Of a DNA stretch of 64,000 bases, positions 41,948 through 50,833 are shown in pieces; position 1 is the stretch's first letter; every line of letters begins with the position of its first letter. Position numbers and translations under genes: made by a program. The stretch is from Paludibacter jiangxiensis. Its GTDB lineage: Bacteria > Bacteroidota > Bacteroidia > Bacteroidales > Paludibacteraceae. Below the pieces are notes generated by a model. The model saw nothing but the letters and a program-made list of their open reading frames with translations, was not told where the DNA came from and did no database searches. The stretch spans positions 806,001 through 870,000 of the forward strand of contig NZ_BDCR01000003.1 in NCBI RefSeq assembly GCF_001618385.1. The letters are read 5' to 3'.

Positions 41948-43738
41948 TCAACGTAGCGGACTGATTCGGTAAAGTCCGGCGCCGTGTTGTTTCAATTCCC
42001 GACTGAATGCTCCGCTAAAAGTGCCCAAATCCTTATGCGCCCAAAGGTCACGCACTCTCGCGTTTCCTTTGATGCCAATGGATTGAAAATTAACCTTCAC
42101 ATCCGCTTTGTCCGGAAGGTCTATTTTGCCTTTATCCACAAGCGCTCCAAAAACAACCGAGCCCGTTTCCTGAGTTACATAACCTGTTGCAGAGAAGGTA
42201 TCATACCCTTCCGGCAAGTCGTAAATAATTGTTGATTCGGCATGAGTGCCAATGCCATTCACTGCTTGACCATTCACCTGCAATGGTTTACCATCGCAAG
42301 CCTTATTTATCTGAGCAGCTCCCCAACCGGCAGTTGCACTGATCCACTTCAAATCGGTCAGTTTCAGATCGCCTTTCGGACCGTGAAGCACAGGATCGAC
42401 CCAGGCCACATGATCCCAATCGTTACCATTGCCGCCGTCTTTCACAAAAAGCACCAGTCGTTTGCCGTCTTTTATCGACACTTCCACTTTTTGAGAACGT
42501 CCCTTGCCGGCAATTACCGGACTGGCATAGTCGGCATTAGCAAAATCGATGTTGTCTCCTTTGCTTTGGGCATTGAAAAGCGCCACGTATTTATCTTTAC
42601 TACCGGGCACATCAGCAGTCCAAACTATCAGATTCTTATCGCGATATACCTGACGGTTATTCTTGCTATGTTGATTCACTTTCAACATTTCGGGGTTCGT
42701 CAGCATTTCTTTGGTAAAAGCGTCGATCTTTGTCATGTCGCCTCCAAAAATCAACGGTGAACGACCGATAGCCCAAAGGCTCATCAAAGTATATTGTTCC
42801 TCTTTTGTGAAATGAGTCGGACGGTTGAATTCGATCAGTCCGATAGGTAGCATGTCGGCATCGGGGAAATGGCCGGCGCCGCGATACGGAGTCCAGACAT
42901 CCATCCGCTCGAACATAGCCAGCAAAGCACCCCAGCGATCCCAAAAATCGTCGGTAATACGCCACATGTTGGCATGATTCATAACGTGTTCGCCCATCTT
43001 CACCGGCGTTGCACCTGGCGATAAGCTCAACACGATGGGACGACCGGTTTTATCGATAGCCATGCGCAGGGCTTCAATTTCAGCTTTCTGCACATTGTCG
43101 TAAGGACGTGATATATCGTCACACTTAATATAGTCCACGCCCCAATCGGCATACATTTTTACAATGGAATAATAGTAGGCCTGTCCTTCCGGTTTGGTAG
43201 CATCCACCCCGTACATATCAGGATTCCAGGCGCAGGTAGAACTTTTCACGGCAATATCCTGAGCCTTAACATTTGTTCCCAATACCGGCAGATTTTTATC
43301 GACCGCTATACGAGGAATACCCCGCATGATGTGAATACCGAATTTCAATCCTTTGGAATGAACATAATCGGCCAGAGGCTTGAACCCTTTGCCATTGGCT
43401 GCGGAGGGAAACTTCTTCAAACCCGGAGTCAGGCGACCGTACTCGTCCATCGTAAGCATTGCTCCCGGTTTGTAGGCATGCCCTTTTGATTCGGGCTCGT
43501 ACCATTGTATGTCTACGGTCAGATATTTATAACCGCTTGGCAAAAGGTATTTAGCCATCGCATCGGCTTGTTCCTTCACCTGTTGTTCGGTAACGGTTGT
43601 CCCAAAACAATCCCAACTGTTCCATCCGAGTGGTGGAGTTGCAGCAAATTGCCAGTATTTGGGCGTTGTTTGCGCATGTAAAATGCAGCAACCTGCGAGC
43701 AAAAACACACAAAGAAGTTTGAATGATCTAAGGTTCAT
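41948..43738 (-). CDS. GH27 enzyme with NPCBM inserted in its C-terminal domain
   Basis: 596 residues. The N-terminus (residues 10-22) holds LLAGC, a good lipobox, so it may be a lipoprotein. GH27 barrel with nucleophile Asp207 (YIKCDD) and acid/base Asp264 (WRITDD). The terminal beta domain begins near residue 350, is interrupted by an NPCBM-like segment (about 405-545, with LVLFVKDGGNGNDWDHVAW) and resumes at ARVRDLWAHKDLG. This nesting differs from the N-terminal NPCBM of the 38220 product. Predicted alpha-galactosidase or beta-L-arabinopyranosidase. Confidence 0.9.
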   Translation of the reverse strand: MNLRSFKLLCVFLLAGCCILHAQTTPKYWQFAATPPLGWNSWDCFGTTVTEQQVKEQADAMAKYLLPSGYKYLTVDIQWYEPESKGHAYKPGAMLTMDEYGRLTPGLKKFPSAANGKGFKPLADYVHSKGLKFGIHIMRGIPRIAVDKNLPVLGTNVKAQDIAVKSSTCAWNPDMYGVDATKPEGQAYYYSIVKMYADWGVDYIKCDDISRPYDNVQKAEIEALRMAIDKTGRPIVLSLSPGATPVKMGEHVMNHANMWRITDDFWDRWGALLAMFERMDVWTPYRGAGHFPDADMLPIGLIEFNRPTHFTKEEQYTLMSLWAIGRSPLIFGGDMTKIDAFTKEMLTNPEMLKVNQHSKNNRQVYRDKNLIVWTADVPGSKDKYVALFNAQSKGDNIDFANADYASPVIAGKGRSQKVEVSIKDGKRLVLFVKDGGNGNDWDHVAWVDPVLHGPKGDLKLTDLKWISATAGWGAAQINKACDGKPLQVNGQAVNGIGTHAESTIIYDLPEGYDTFSATGYVTQETGSVVFGALVDKGKIDLPDKADVKVNFQSIGIKGNARVRDLWAHKDLGTFSGAFSRELKQHGAGLYRISPLR

Positions 43739-43967
43739 AATTCGTTAATTTATATCTAATTGTTCATTAATATTCAGACAAGAGGAAAGCTACTGAGACG
43801 CGGTAGAGCTCCCCCTGGTCTTTTCTGGCGTAAGAGAAACAAATATACACTTTTTGCCTGATTCTATAAATCTGTAATTGACTCAATTACACTAAATTTT
43901 ATTCAAATTCACCGGCTAACAGACAGTTTCAACACAAACAGCACATTTCAAACCACCGCCATATCAT
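43739..43967 (-). promoter_or_regulatory. Promoter and palindromic operator upstream of GH27 gene
   Basis: A minus-strand TATATTTG (43840-43847) fits the Bacteroidetes -7 element, with TTTA (43867-43870) at the consensus 19-nt spacing. Three bases further upstream lies a perfect 19-bp palindrome, TGTAATTGACTCAATTACA (43873-43891). Transcription would begin near 43833, giving a leader of about 95 nt. The palindrome position suits an activator or repressor of this gene. Confidence 0.5.
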
Positions 43968-46364
43968 TCACCTGATTATCAACGCATCAACAGACACTCT
44001 CCCATCACCTTTGTTAACGATCTCTATGGAATGTTTCCCTGCCGGCAAATTACTTTCTACAAACACCATCTGCTGAGGTTTCCGTTCTCCGCTGGTTGAC
44101 AAGTCGATTATTCCCCGGCTTTTCTCATCAATGAGCACTTCTATCTTCCCTGCACCCGGTTCTTTCGGAGCAATAACAGAAACGCTACAGCCTGTAAATG
44201 TTGTGCTCCAACTATCGCCGGACGTATTACTTGTCGTCAAATCATCATTAAAATCTCCGGTTGTAAGATTACAGCTTCGAGTCCAGCCGGGAGCTGCGAC
44301 GCCCGGATCATCATCATTGAACCAGACTTTATCGTGCGTAATGCGCAATACCCGGCTTCGTTTTGTCAAAAGTGTATCGGCTATACCAACCAACGGTAGG
44401 GCAATTCCGGCAGGGATTACTTTCAGTCCTTTTTCATCCTGAACGAAATCTATTTTTTCATCCGAACCGAGAAGTTCTACTTTTGTCACTTTGCCGATCG
44501 TATTTCCTCCGGAACGAAGGGACTTGATCACAAGAACGCTATCGTTCCAATTCAAAATAGTTGCGTAAACACAACCGTTGTTTCGGGTGAACCGGATTGA
44601 ATTCTCTGCACATACTTCGTAAGGACGGGAACCGTAAACAGCTTCGCCATTCACTTTCAACCACGCACCGACATCTTTACAAATGCGAATTGCTTCAGGA
44701 TCAAGATCGCCACGCCCATGTTGAGTAATATTCAGCAACATAGTGCCGTTACGGGAAACATTCTCCATCAGCAACTGAACTACTTTCAGCGCATCCATAT
44801 ACTTCAGCCCCGTTTGATAATGCCAGTCGGAAATGCTGGTTTCTGTTTGAAAGGGATACGCCATTATTTCGGGTTCAATAACAAATTCGGAACTTTTCAC
44901 CAATGCCCGATCAACAAATGGCAAAAGTTCAGGCGTGTTCTTAAAGCTATTGTACTGTCCGCCTACCCCTTTGAGGTTAACAACAGCCTCCATTTTCCCG
45001 TGGTTCCATTTCAATGATTTGTTGTAATAATTGGAGATGAGGGTCGGAGCCAGAAAGCCAAGACCCATCTTTACCCCTAAATCCACTTGCGAATCACCAG
45101 CATGTTCGTCGAAATAGATCATATCGGGATGATATTTTGAAATTGCATCATCGACCCGCCACATAAACTGATTGGCAAAAGGCGACTGCAACGGATTGCT
45201 TTTATCATGAGCAGGTCCGTACAGGTCAACCGGATCCATTCCGTCCCACCATTTGCCTTTTCCATCGCTAATGGTTTGAAGAGCATCATACGGAACGCCT
45301 TGTTTCGATCCTTTTTTGTCGCTGGTGTAGCGAACGGTCATAAACTGGCCCCAGGTGCGTGCCGGAGTATTGTGAAACCCAATACCAAAACGCAATCCAT
45401 GCTGTCGTGCAATTCGTTCCCATGTGCCGACAATGTCCGTTTTCGGACCGACATGTACCGAATTCCAGGGTTGATATTTTGAATCCCAGCAATCGAAATT
45501 ATCGTGATGCACTCCCATTGCCATGAAATATTTCACACCCATTTCCACGTATAAATTCATCAGCTCTTCGGGATTCCATTTGTCAATCACCCAATTGTGG
45601 CAAATGTCTTTATAACCGTATTCGGCCGGATGCCCGAAATGTTGAAGATGGTAGTTGTATTGCCGGTCGCCTTCCATATACATGCCACGAGCATACCAAT
45701 CGCCCTGTTCGGGCATAGACTGCGGATCCCAATGTGACCAGGCTCCGAATTTTGCCTCACGCCACCAAGCCGGTACGGTATACAAACGACTGATTTCTTT
45801 CCAATCCGCTTTATAAGGGCCATCGGCGGCCTTTAAGGGAGGTAAATTCCAACTATCGGGGGGCAAACCCAAATCTCCGTCACCAACCATTACGTAGTCA
45901 ATGCTCAGGGCAACATCCGACGAGTCACTCCTAATTTCTAATTTAGCCCCTGAAGGAATGGCCACATCGATTATTGCGTTAAGGAAAGATCCCGATTTAG
46001 CTCCGGACGAATGAACATTTACTTTAACATCAGGCTGATTATCAATCACTACGCTTATTATACCAACATTAACCGATGCGTATTTTATCGACAGTTTACT
46101 TGCTTTGGGGAGATTCGCAAATTGTATAGCCTGATCCGGTTTAACCAAACCTACAATGAATCCCCCTGATGCAGAACTATCGCTTATCTTTTGTGCCCCA
46201 CCAATTAATCGGGCTTTTTCAGCTTCAAGCTTGACATTTTTGGCAGCATTAGCATTGCTAAAAGCAGAACAAACAAAAGCTAAGAGCAACAAGGAATACC
46301 TTATTCCGCATAAAAAGATATCAATCATTTTATTAGCTAAAAGAACGTGATGAAGTTTCCTCAT
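43968..46364 (-). CDS. GH29-type alpha-L-fucosidase with N- and C-terminal carbohydrate-binding domains
   Basis: 798 residues. The signal peptide is best if translation starts at the internal ATG ending at 46328 (MIDIFLCGIRY); the longer start is kept here. Domains: CBM35/CBM6-like (about 40-165, VKLEAEKARLIGG), GH29 TIM barrel (about 195-530) with probable nucleophile Asp in MIYFDEH, a beta domain, and a C-terminal galactose-binding-like domain (about 660-798). GH29 enzymes release alpha-fucose, though some large relatives have other specificities, so the fucosidase label is provisional. Preceded by GH115 with a 58-bp gap. Confidence 0.85.
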   Translation of the reverse strand: MRKLHHVLLANKMIDIFLCGIRYSLLLLAFVCSAFSNANAAKNVKLEAEKARLIGGAQKISDSSASGGFIVGLVKPDQAIQFANLPKASKLSIKYASVNVGIISVVIDNQPDVKVNVHSSGAKSGSFLNAIIDVAIPSGAKLEIRSDSSDVALSIDYVMVGDGDLGLPPDSWNLPPLKAADGPYKADWKEISRLYTVPAWWREAKFGAWSHWDPQSMPEQGDWYARGMYMEGDRQYNYHLQHFGHPAEYGYKDICHNWVIDKWNPEELMNLYVEMGVKYFMAMGVHHDNFDCWDSKYQPWNSVHVGPKTDIVGTWERIARQHGLRFGIGFHNTPARTWGQFMTVRYTSDKKGSKQGVPYDALQTISDGKGKWWDGMDPVDLYGPAHDKSNPLQSPFANQFMWRVDDAISKYHPDMIYFDEHAGDSQVDLGVKMGLGFLAPTLISNYYNKSLKWNHGKMEAVVNLKGVGGQYNSFKNTPELLPFVDRALVKSSEFVIEPEIMAYPFQTETSISDWHYQTGLKYMDALKVVQLLMENVSRNGTMLLNITQHGRGDLDPEAIRICKDVGAWLKVNGEAVYGSRPYEVCAENSIRFTRNNGCVYATILNWNDSVLVIKSLRSGGNTIGKVTKVELLGSDEKIDFVQDEKGLKVIPAGIALPLVGIADTLLTKRSRVLRITHDKVWFNDDDPGVAAPGWTRSCNLTTGDFNDDLTTSNTSGDSWSTTFTGCSVSVIAPKEPGAGKIEVLIDEKSRGIIDLSTSGERKPQQMVFVESNLPAGKHSIEIVNKGDGRVSVDALIIR

Positions 46365-46422
46365 TATTTGTTTATATATTTTACCGACCGTACTTGCGAT
46401 CTACGCACCTATAACAATAGAT

Positions 46423-49404
46423 TTATTTAGCATTATGCTGAATAGAGGGTGCACCGAAATAACTGGGATGATTATTATCCGGATTTACTACGATCTTTTC
46501 AACCACCACTTCAGGATCAATCATAATTATTTTCAGGGCATGAATACCCGGTTCTTTTACATTCACTTCAAAGTCAAGCCAGCGCATATTGTCAAAAATC
46601 TCATTTCTTCGAAATTGACCGGCGCCAATTAACGCAATTTTTTTGTTGAGTGGAGGATAAGGCTTCAACACCGTTGATCTGGCCAGAATTTCGGGAGTAT
46701 ATTCTTTAAACTCATCATAAAACCCTTTTCGTGCATCCAATACCAGCGGCTCCTGATCGTCTAATGCAACAGCGATTCTCAACCCACGTTGTGGATAGAC
46801 ATCCTGAGTTGGGAGGATACCCAGACAAACAGTAGTTTTTCCTGTAGTTGGGAGGAATACTTTATACTCAAGTTTCGGACCATCAGCTGCTGTAGTACTT
46901 GGGGTGGTTACGGGGTAAATACCCATGCAAGCTTTTCCCTTTCCCAGATCAGGCAAAATAATCCATTTCGCATTTTTGCCCGGGGTACTAACATTAAATT
47001 CCTCAGCAGGAATGGTGAATTCACCCGTAAAGTTACCAAAATAAGGCTCTTTTACTTTGGGCAAGGCTGCTTTTACTGCACTAACCGATACAGAAACAAG
47101 CTCGTTGCCTTTCCTTATTTCAACAATGCCATCCGATTTGCCTTCGGGCAATGTTTTCCAGTCAACATCTACCATTAGTCGCACATCCTTTTCAACCTTA
47201 CCCTTGGTCATATTTAATTTAATCCAGGGCTTATTGGTTTTTGCTTCAAACAGAAAAGAACCGACACCTCTATTGAAGATATCTATATAATATGATTGAT
47301 TTTTAAGTCTTTCAAATACAGGAAGCTGAGGTTTTCCGGCACCGCCTGGCCAGGCAGCCTCTGACCCTTCGACAGCAACACCCAAAGTTGGTTCGGCAAG
47401 CGGTGCTACATTCTTCATTTCGGGCAGTTTGCTTTCCCGGGGCATTTGCCAACCAGTGTAACCGATATGAATATCGGACATCATGTTTTTCCACTTACCG
47501 TTGGACATTTGATTGTTATAATAATCACTTAATTCTTTATCGAGACTGAAAAGATCTCTTGCCCGTTGGGCATAATCATTGGCATTAACCCGTCCTTGTT
47601 TGGCATAGAGATGATTTTTTCCTATTGAAAGATAAATTTCGGCAATGCCGGCAGAAGCCTTGGCGGGATAAAGCACCAACTGGTAGTAAGCATCTTTTGC
47701 TTCAGGTGCAATTTTCACTTCCAACGCTTCGGCTTTTGCCACTACATCTCGCCAAAGTTTAAGCATTCGGTCGGCTTCGTTATAGTTGACATAGCTGAAT
47801 ATTTGGGGAGATTGAACTTCTGCCTTTCTTAAAAGATTGTATTTTGAATACTTAGAAACAATATCAGCAATTTCTTCGGCATGTGCTTCGCCAAAAATAC
47901 CTTTAGCCCAGTTAATCGTATAATCCAATGCTTTGTCTGCCGGATAAGCATTTGGATTCCAGGCAAAATGCATAATGAAGTCGATAGGAAGTTCCTTCGG
48001 TTTCAAATCGCCTACGTTAACGATCCATATACGGTCAAGTCCGCTTTGGTATGCCAGATTGAACTGCTCACGAAGTTTCGGAATAGTGGTCGTATTAACC
48101 CAACGGTCGTTATTTGGCCCTCCATTCATATCGATGTGATAATACAATCCGGCGCCACCTTTCCTGTTCTTTTCTTTTGGAGGCAAAATACGTCGAATAT
48201 ACCCCCAGTTGTTGTCGCAAAACAGCAGTGTAATATCCTCCGGCACGTTGAAGCCTGCATCATAGTAGCGCTGAACTTCGGTAAAAATAGCCCACAACTG
48301 AGGATGATTGGCGGGATCATCATTATACACCTTTTGGATAATATCCCGCTGGCTTTTTATTACATCCTGCAACGTTTTGATATTTTCAAGGTCATTCCCT
48401 TTTCCCATGGCCACATCACCGTCACCACGCATGCTCATAGTAATCAGGTTCTCATAATTTTTGTTCCGGCTAAGACCGTCAAACCAAAATTTTTCAAGAT
48501 TCGCACTATTTGTAATAAAGTCCCAAGCGCCGATTTCGTCCTTGCGTTTGGTATATTCCTTTTGAGCCCGCATCATAGGTTCGTGGTGCGAAGTTCCCAT
48601 CACAATACCGTATTCGTCGGCTAAAACCGGACTCATTGGATCATCTTCATTAAATGCATTGCCCCACATGGCTGGCCACAAGTAATTGGCTTTTAACCGT
48701 AAAAGCAATTCAAACATATTTACATACATCTTGGAGTTGACACCGCCAAATTTAGCGTTGCACCAACCGGTGAAAGATGGAGATTCATCGTTGATAAAAA
48801 TACCTCGATATTTTACTTTGGGAGAATCCTGCACGTAACGACCGCCCTTAACATATAATGCGTTACTTTTTTTTGCAGGAACATCAGCCCAGAAATACCA
48901 TGGAGATACTCCTATTTTTTCGGAGATGTCGTAGATTCCATAAATAGTCCCGCGTTTGTCGCTTCCGGCAACGACAAGGTTCCCATCCACTGTCTGAATA
49001 AGAAATGATTCCCATTGCCCCTTAATATCTGAGACATCTATTTTCTTATCAGCTATAAGTTTGTCAATTACACGGCTTTTACCAATCGTACCGATAATTA
49101 TGGAACCTGGTTCGGGAGTTACTGCTTGCTTAACGTTGGCAGCAACACCAGAAACTTTGCGAACATCATCGCCCAAGTCGTTCGCTGCGCGTATAACGCC
49201 TTTCCAGTCGGCAGGATCGACAACAATCTGTGCTGCAGCTCCATTAGCCACAATTTTAAAAGATTTTGATGTCGCAACGTGTTGAATGTATTGAGATGGA
49301 GTTCTGAAATTGACCTTATCTGATGCACTAACAGACAACGATTTAATCAAGAGAATTACTGCAAGAACGAAAAGATATGTTAGGTTACTGTTACCTTTCA
49401 TCAT
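46423..49404 (-). CDS. GH115 xylan alpha-1,2-glucuronidase
   Basis: 993 residues with signal peptide (about 1-27) and the four-domain layout of GH115: N-terminal domain, TIM barrel with GTSHHEPMMR, NDESPSFTGW and the LLFCDNNWGYIRRI motif, helical domain, then a C-terminal beta domain with YFGAPSIQ near the end. It removes 4-O-methylglucuronic acid from internal and terminal xylose units, which is the best single indicator that this locus targets glucuronoxylan or glucuronoarabinoxylan. Upstream, GH43-CBM6 ends 14 bp away; they are surely co-transcribed. Confidence 0.96.
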   Translation of the reverse strand: MMKGNSNLTYLFVLAVILLIKSLSVSASDKVNFRTPSQYIQHVATSKSFKIVANGAAAQIVVDPADWKGVIRAANDLGDDVRKVSGVAANVKQAVTPEPGSIIIGTIGKSRVIDKLIADKKIDVSDIKGQWESFLIQTVDGNLVVAGSDKRGTIYGIYDISEKIGVSPWYFWADVPAKKSNALYVKGGRYVQDSPKVKYRGIFINDESPSFTGWCNAKFGGVNSKMYVNMFELLLRLKANYLWPAMWGNAFNEDDPMSPVLADEYGIVMGTSHHEPMMRAQKEYTKRKDEIGAWDFITNSANLEKFWFDGLSRNKNYENLITMSMRGDGDVAMGKGNDLENIKTLQDVIKSQRDIIQKVYNDDPANHPQLWAIFTEVQRYYDAGFNVPEDITLLFCDNNWGYIRRILPPKEKNRKGGAGLYYHIDMNGGPNNDRWVNTTTIPKLREQFNLAYQSGLDRIWIVNVGDLKPKELPIDFIMHFAWNPNAYPADKALDYTINWAKGIFGEAHAEEIADIVSKYSKYNLLRKAEVQSPQIFSYVNYNEADRMLKLWRDVVAKAEALEVKIAPEAKDAYYQLVLYPAKASAGIAEIYLSIGKNHLYAKQGRVNANDYAQRARDLFSLDKELSDYYNNQMSNGKWKNMMSDIHIGYTGWQMPRESKLPEMKNVAPLAEPTLGVAVEGSEAAWPGGAGKPQLPVFERLKNQSYYIDIFNRGVGSFLFEAKTNKPWIKLNMTKGKVEKDVRLMVDVDWKTLPEGKSDGIVEIRKGNELVSVSVSAVKAALPKVKEPYFGNFTGEFTIPAEEFNVSTPGKNAKWIILPDLGKGKACMGIYPVTTPSTTAADGPKLEYKVFLPTTGKTTVCLGILPTQDVYPQRGLRIAVALDDQEPLVLDARKGFYDEFKEYTPEILARSTVLKPYPPLNKKIALIGAGQFRRNEIFDNMRWLDFEVNVKEPGIHALKIIMIDPEVVVEKIVVNPDNNHPSYFGAPSIQHNAK

Positions 49405-49418
49405 ACTATTTTTGGATG

Positions 49419-50813
49419 TTACTTAAACTGCCACCAGTCGAAATTGAGCAGGTCTTTTTCTCCTTTGAAAACGAAATAAAGATCGTGAACACCTTTAATG
49501 CTTTTTACTTTGGCAGTAATCGTTTTCCAAACGTCACCTTCTCCCGAAGTTGCAACATCAGCAATGCCAACGACCGGGCCATCCTTTTTATCTAAGCGAA
49601 TTTCTATCTTGCCACCATAAAGAGATGCGACTCTTAAATCGACAGAAGAGCAACCTTTTGAAAAATCGACACCCTGAACCTCTATGTAATCGCCATTATG
49701 GATGGATGTCACAAACATTATATCGCCAAGTTTCTTCCCTCTGTTCCAAATATCATCGCGTTCCCAGACTGGTAATTTATCTGTTTTTACGCCTTCGCTG
49801 TAAGCCATAGTTTCTGCTTCGTTTTGCTTGTAAGGATCTAATGCGCCTATTTGCTTAACACCCGTAGTTGACCACCACGGCAGTTTCTGAATCGTCCCGT
49901 CGGCATTATAAGTCATTTTCTCGACACATATCGAACGACGCTCATAATGTTTGGCCAGGGTTTGTTTCGTAATGGCATAATTGAACCCGAACACATACGA
50001 ATTGCCTTTGAAATCAACTATTCCGGGGTGATTCCCTGACGATCTTTGATCCGGATCCATAATCGTTCCCTTGCATCTCCATGGGCCTGTCGGACTATCA
50101 CTCATAGCGTATCCAATTCCTTCAGGACAACAACGCGATGCCCATGCCAGATAATAATGCTTGTTTTTCTTCCACAACCACGGACCTTCGGTATATGAAG
50201 CTTCAGGCGGAGTTCCGGTAAAATCAATTGAAGCAACCTGAATATCTCCTGCAAGTGAAATCATATCTTCTTTCAATTTAGCATAATAGCAAGGTCCGTT
50301 TCCTCCCCAATAAATATAAGCCTGGCCGTCATCATCCACAAACACTGTCGGATCGTAATCGCCAGGGTTAGACCGGTAGATGAGAGGTTTCCCGAGCTCG
50401 TCAACAAAGGGGCCATAAGGACTGTTGGATACTGCTACTCCAATTGCCATTTTCCCCTGATAAATCGTAGGACAGTATAAATAAAATTTGCCGTTCCGTG
50501 CTACGCATTGAGGTGCCCATGCGCTATGACCATCTGCCCATTTGAACGTTTTATATGGTTCTGAAACACCTGCAATGATTCCTCTGTCAGTCCAGTTTAC
50601 CATATCGGTAGAAGTGTATAACATCCAGTTTTGCATCACAAACCGCTCAGCATTATCTTCGTCGTGACTTGTGTAAAGAAAAACCGTGTCGTTATATGCC
50701 AGCGGCGCAGGATCGGCCGTATGTTTGGTTTGTATAATAGGGTTGTGAGCATTGCTATAAAAACATGAAAACAAAGCCAACAAGCATGCGAAACCCTTCA
50801 ATGTTGTGTTCAT
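49419..50813 (-). CDS. GH43-CBM6 arabinoxylan arabinofuranohydrolase-like enzyme
   Basis: 464 residues: signal peptide (about 1-22), GH43 propeller (about 23-320) and CBM6 (about 340-464, ending NFDWWQFK). Base Asp in HTADPAPLA, pKa-setting Asp in GDYDPTVFVD and acid Glu in SYTEGPWLW. This architecture is that of arabinoxylan arabinofuranohydrolases (XynD/AXH-m type, GH43_16-like), which remove single arabinose units from xylose. Two close paralogues lie at 59413-60798 and 60832-62208. The gene is between GH31 (20 bp) and GH115 (14 bp). Confidence 0.9.
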   Translation of the reverse strand: MNTTLKGFACLLALFSCFYSNAHNPIIQTKHTADPAPLAYNDTVFLYTSHDEDNAERFVMQNWMLYTSTDMVNWTDRGIIAGVSEPYKTFKWADGHSAWAPQCVARNGKFYLYCPTIYQGKMAIGVAVSNSPYGPFVDELGKPLIYRSNPGDYDPTVFVDDDGQAYIYWGGNGPCYYAKLKEDMISLAGDIQVASIDFTGTPPEASYTEGPWLWKKNKHYYLAWASRCCPEGIGYAMSDSPTGPWRCKGTIMDPDQRSSGNHPGIVDFKGNSYVFGFNYAITKQTLAKHYERRSICVEKMTYNADGTIQKLPWWSTTGVKQIGALDPYKQNEAETMAYSEGVKTDKLPVWERDDIWNRGKKLGDIMFVTSIHNGDYIEVQGVDFSKGCSSVDLRVASLYGGKIEIRLDKKDGPVVGIADVATSGEGDVWKTITAKVKSIKGVHDLYFVFKGEKDLLNFDWWQFK

Positions 50814-50833
50814 TTGATTTTCTTCTGTGGATA

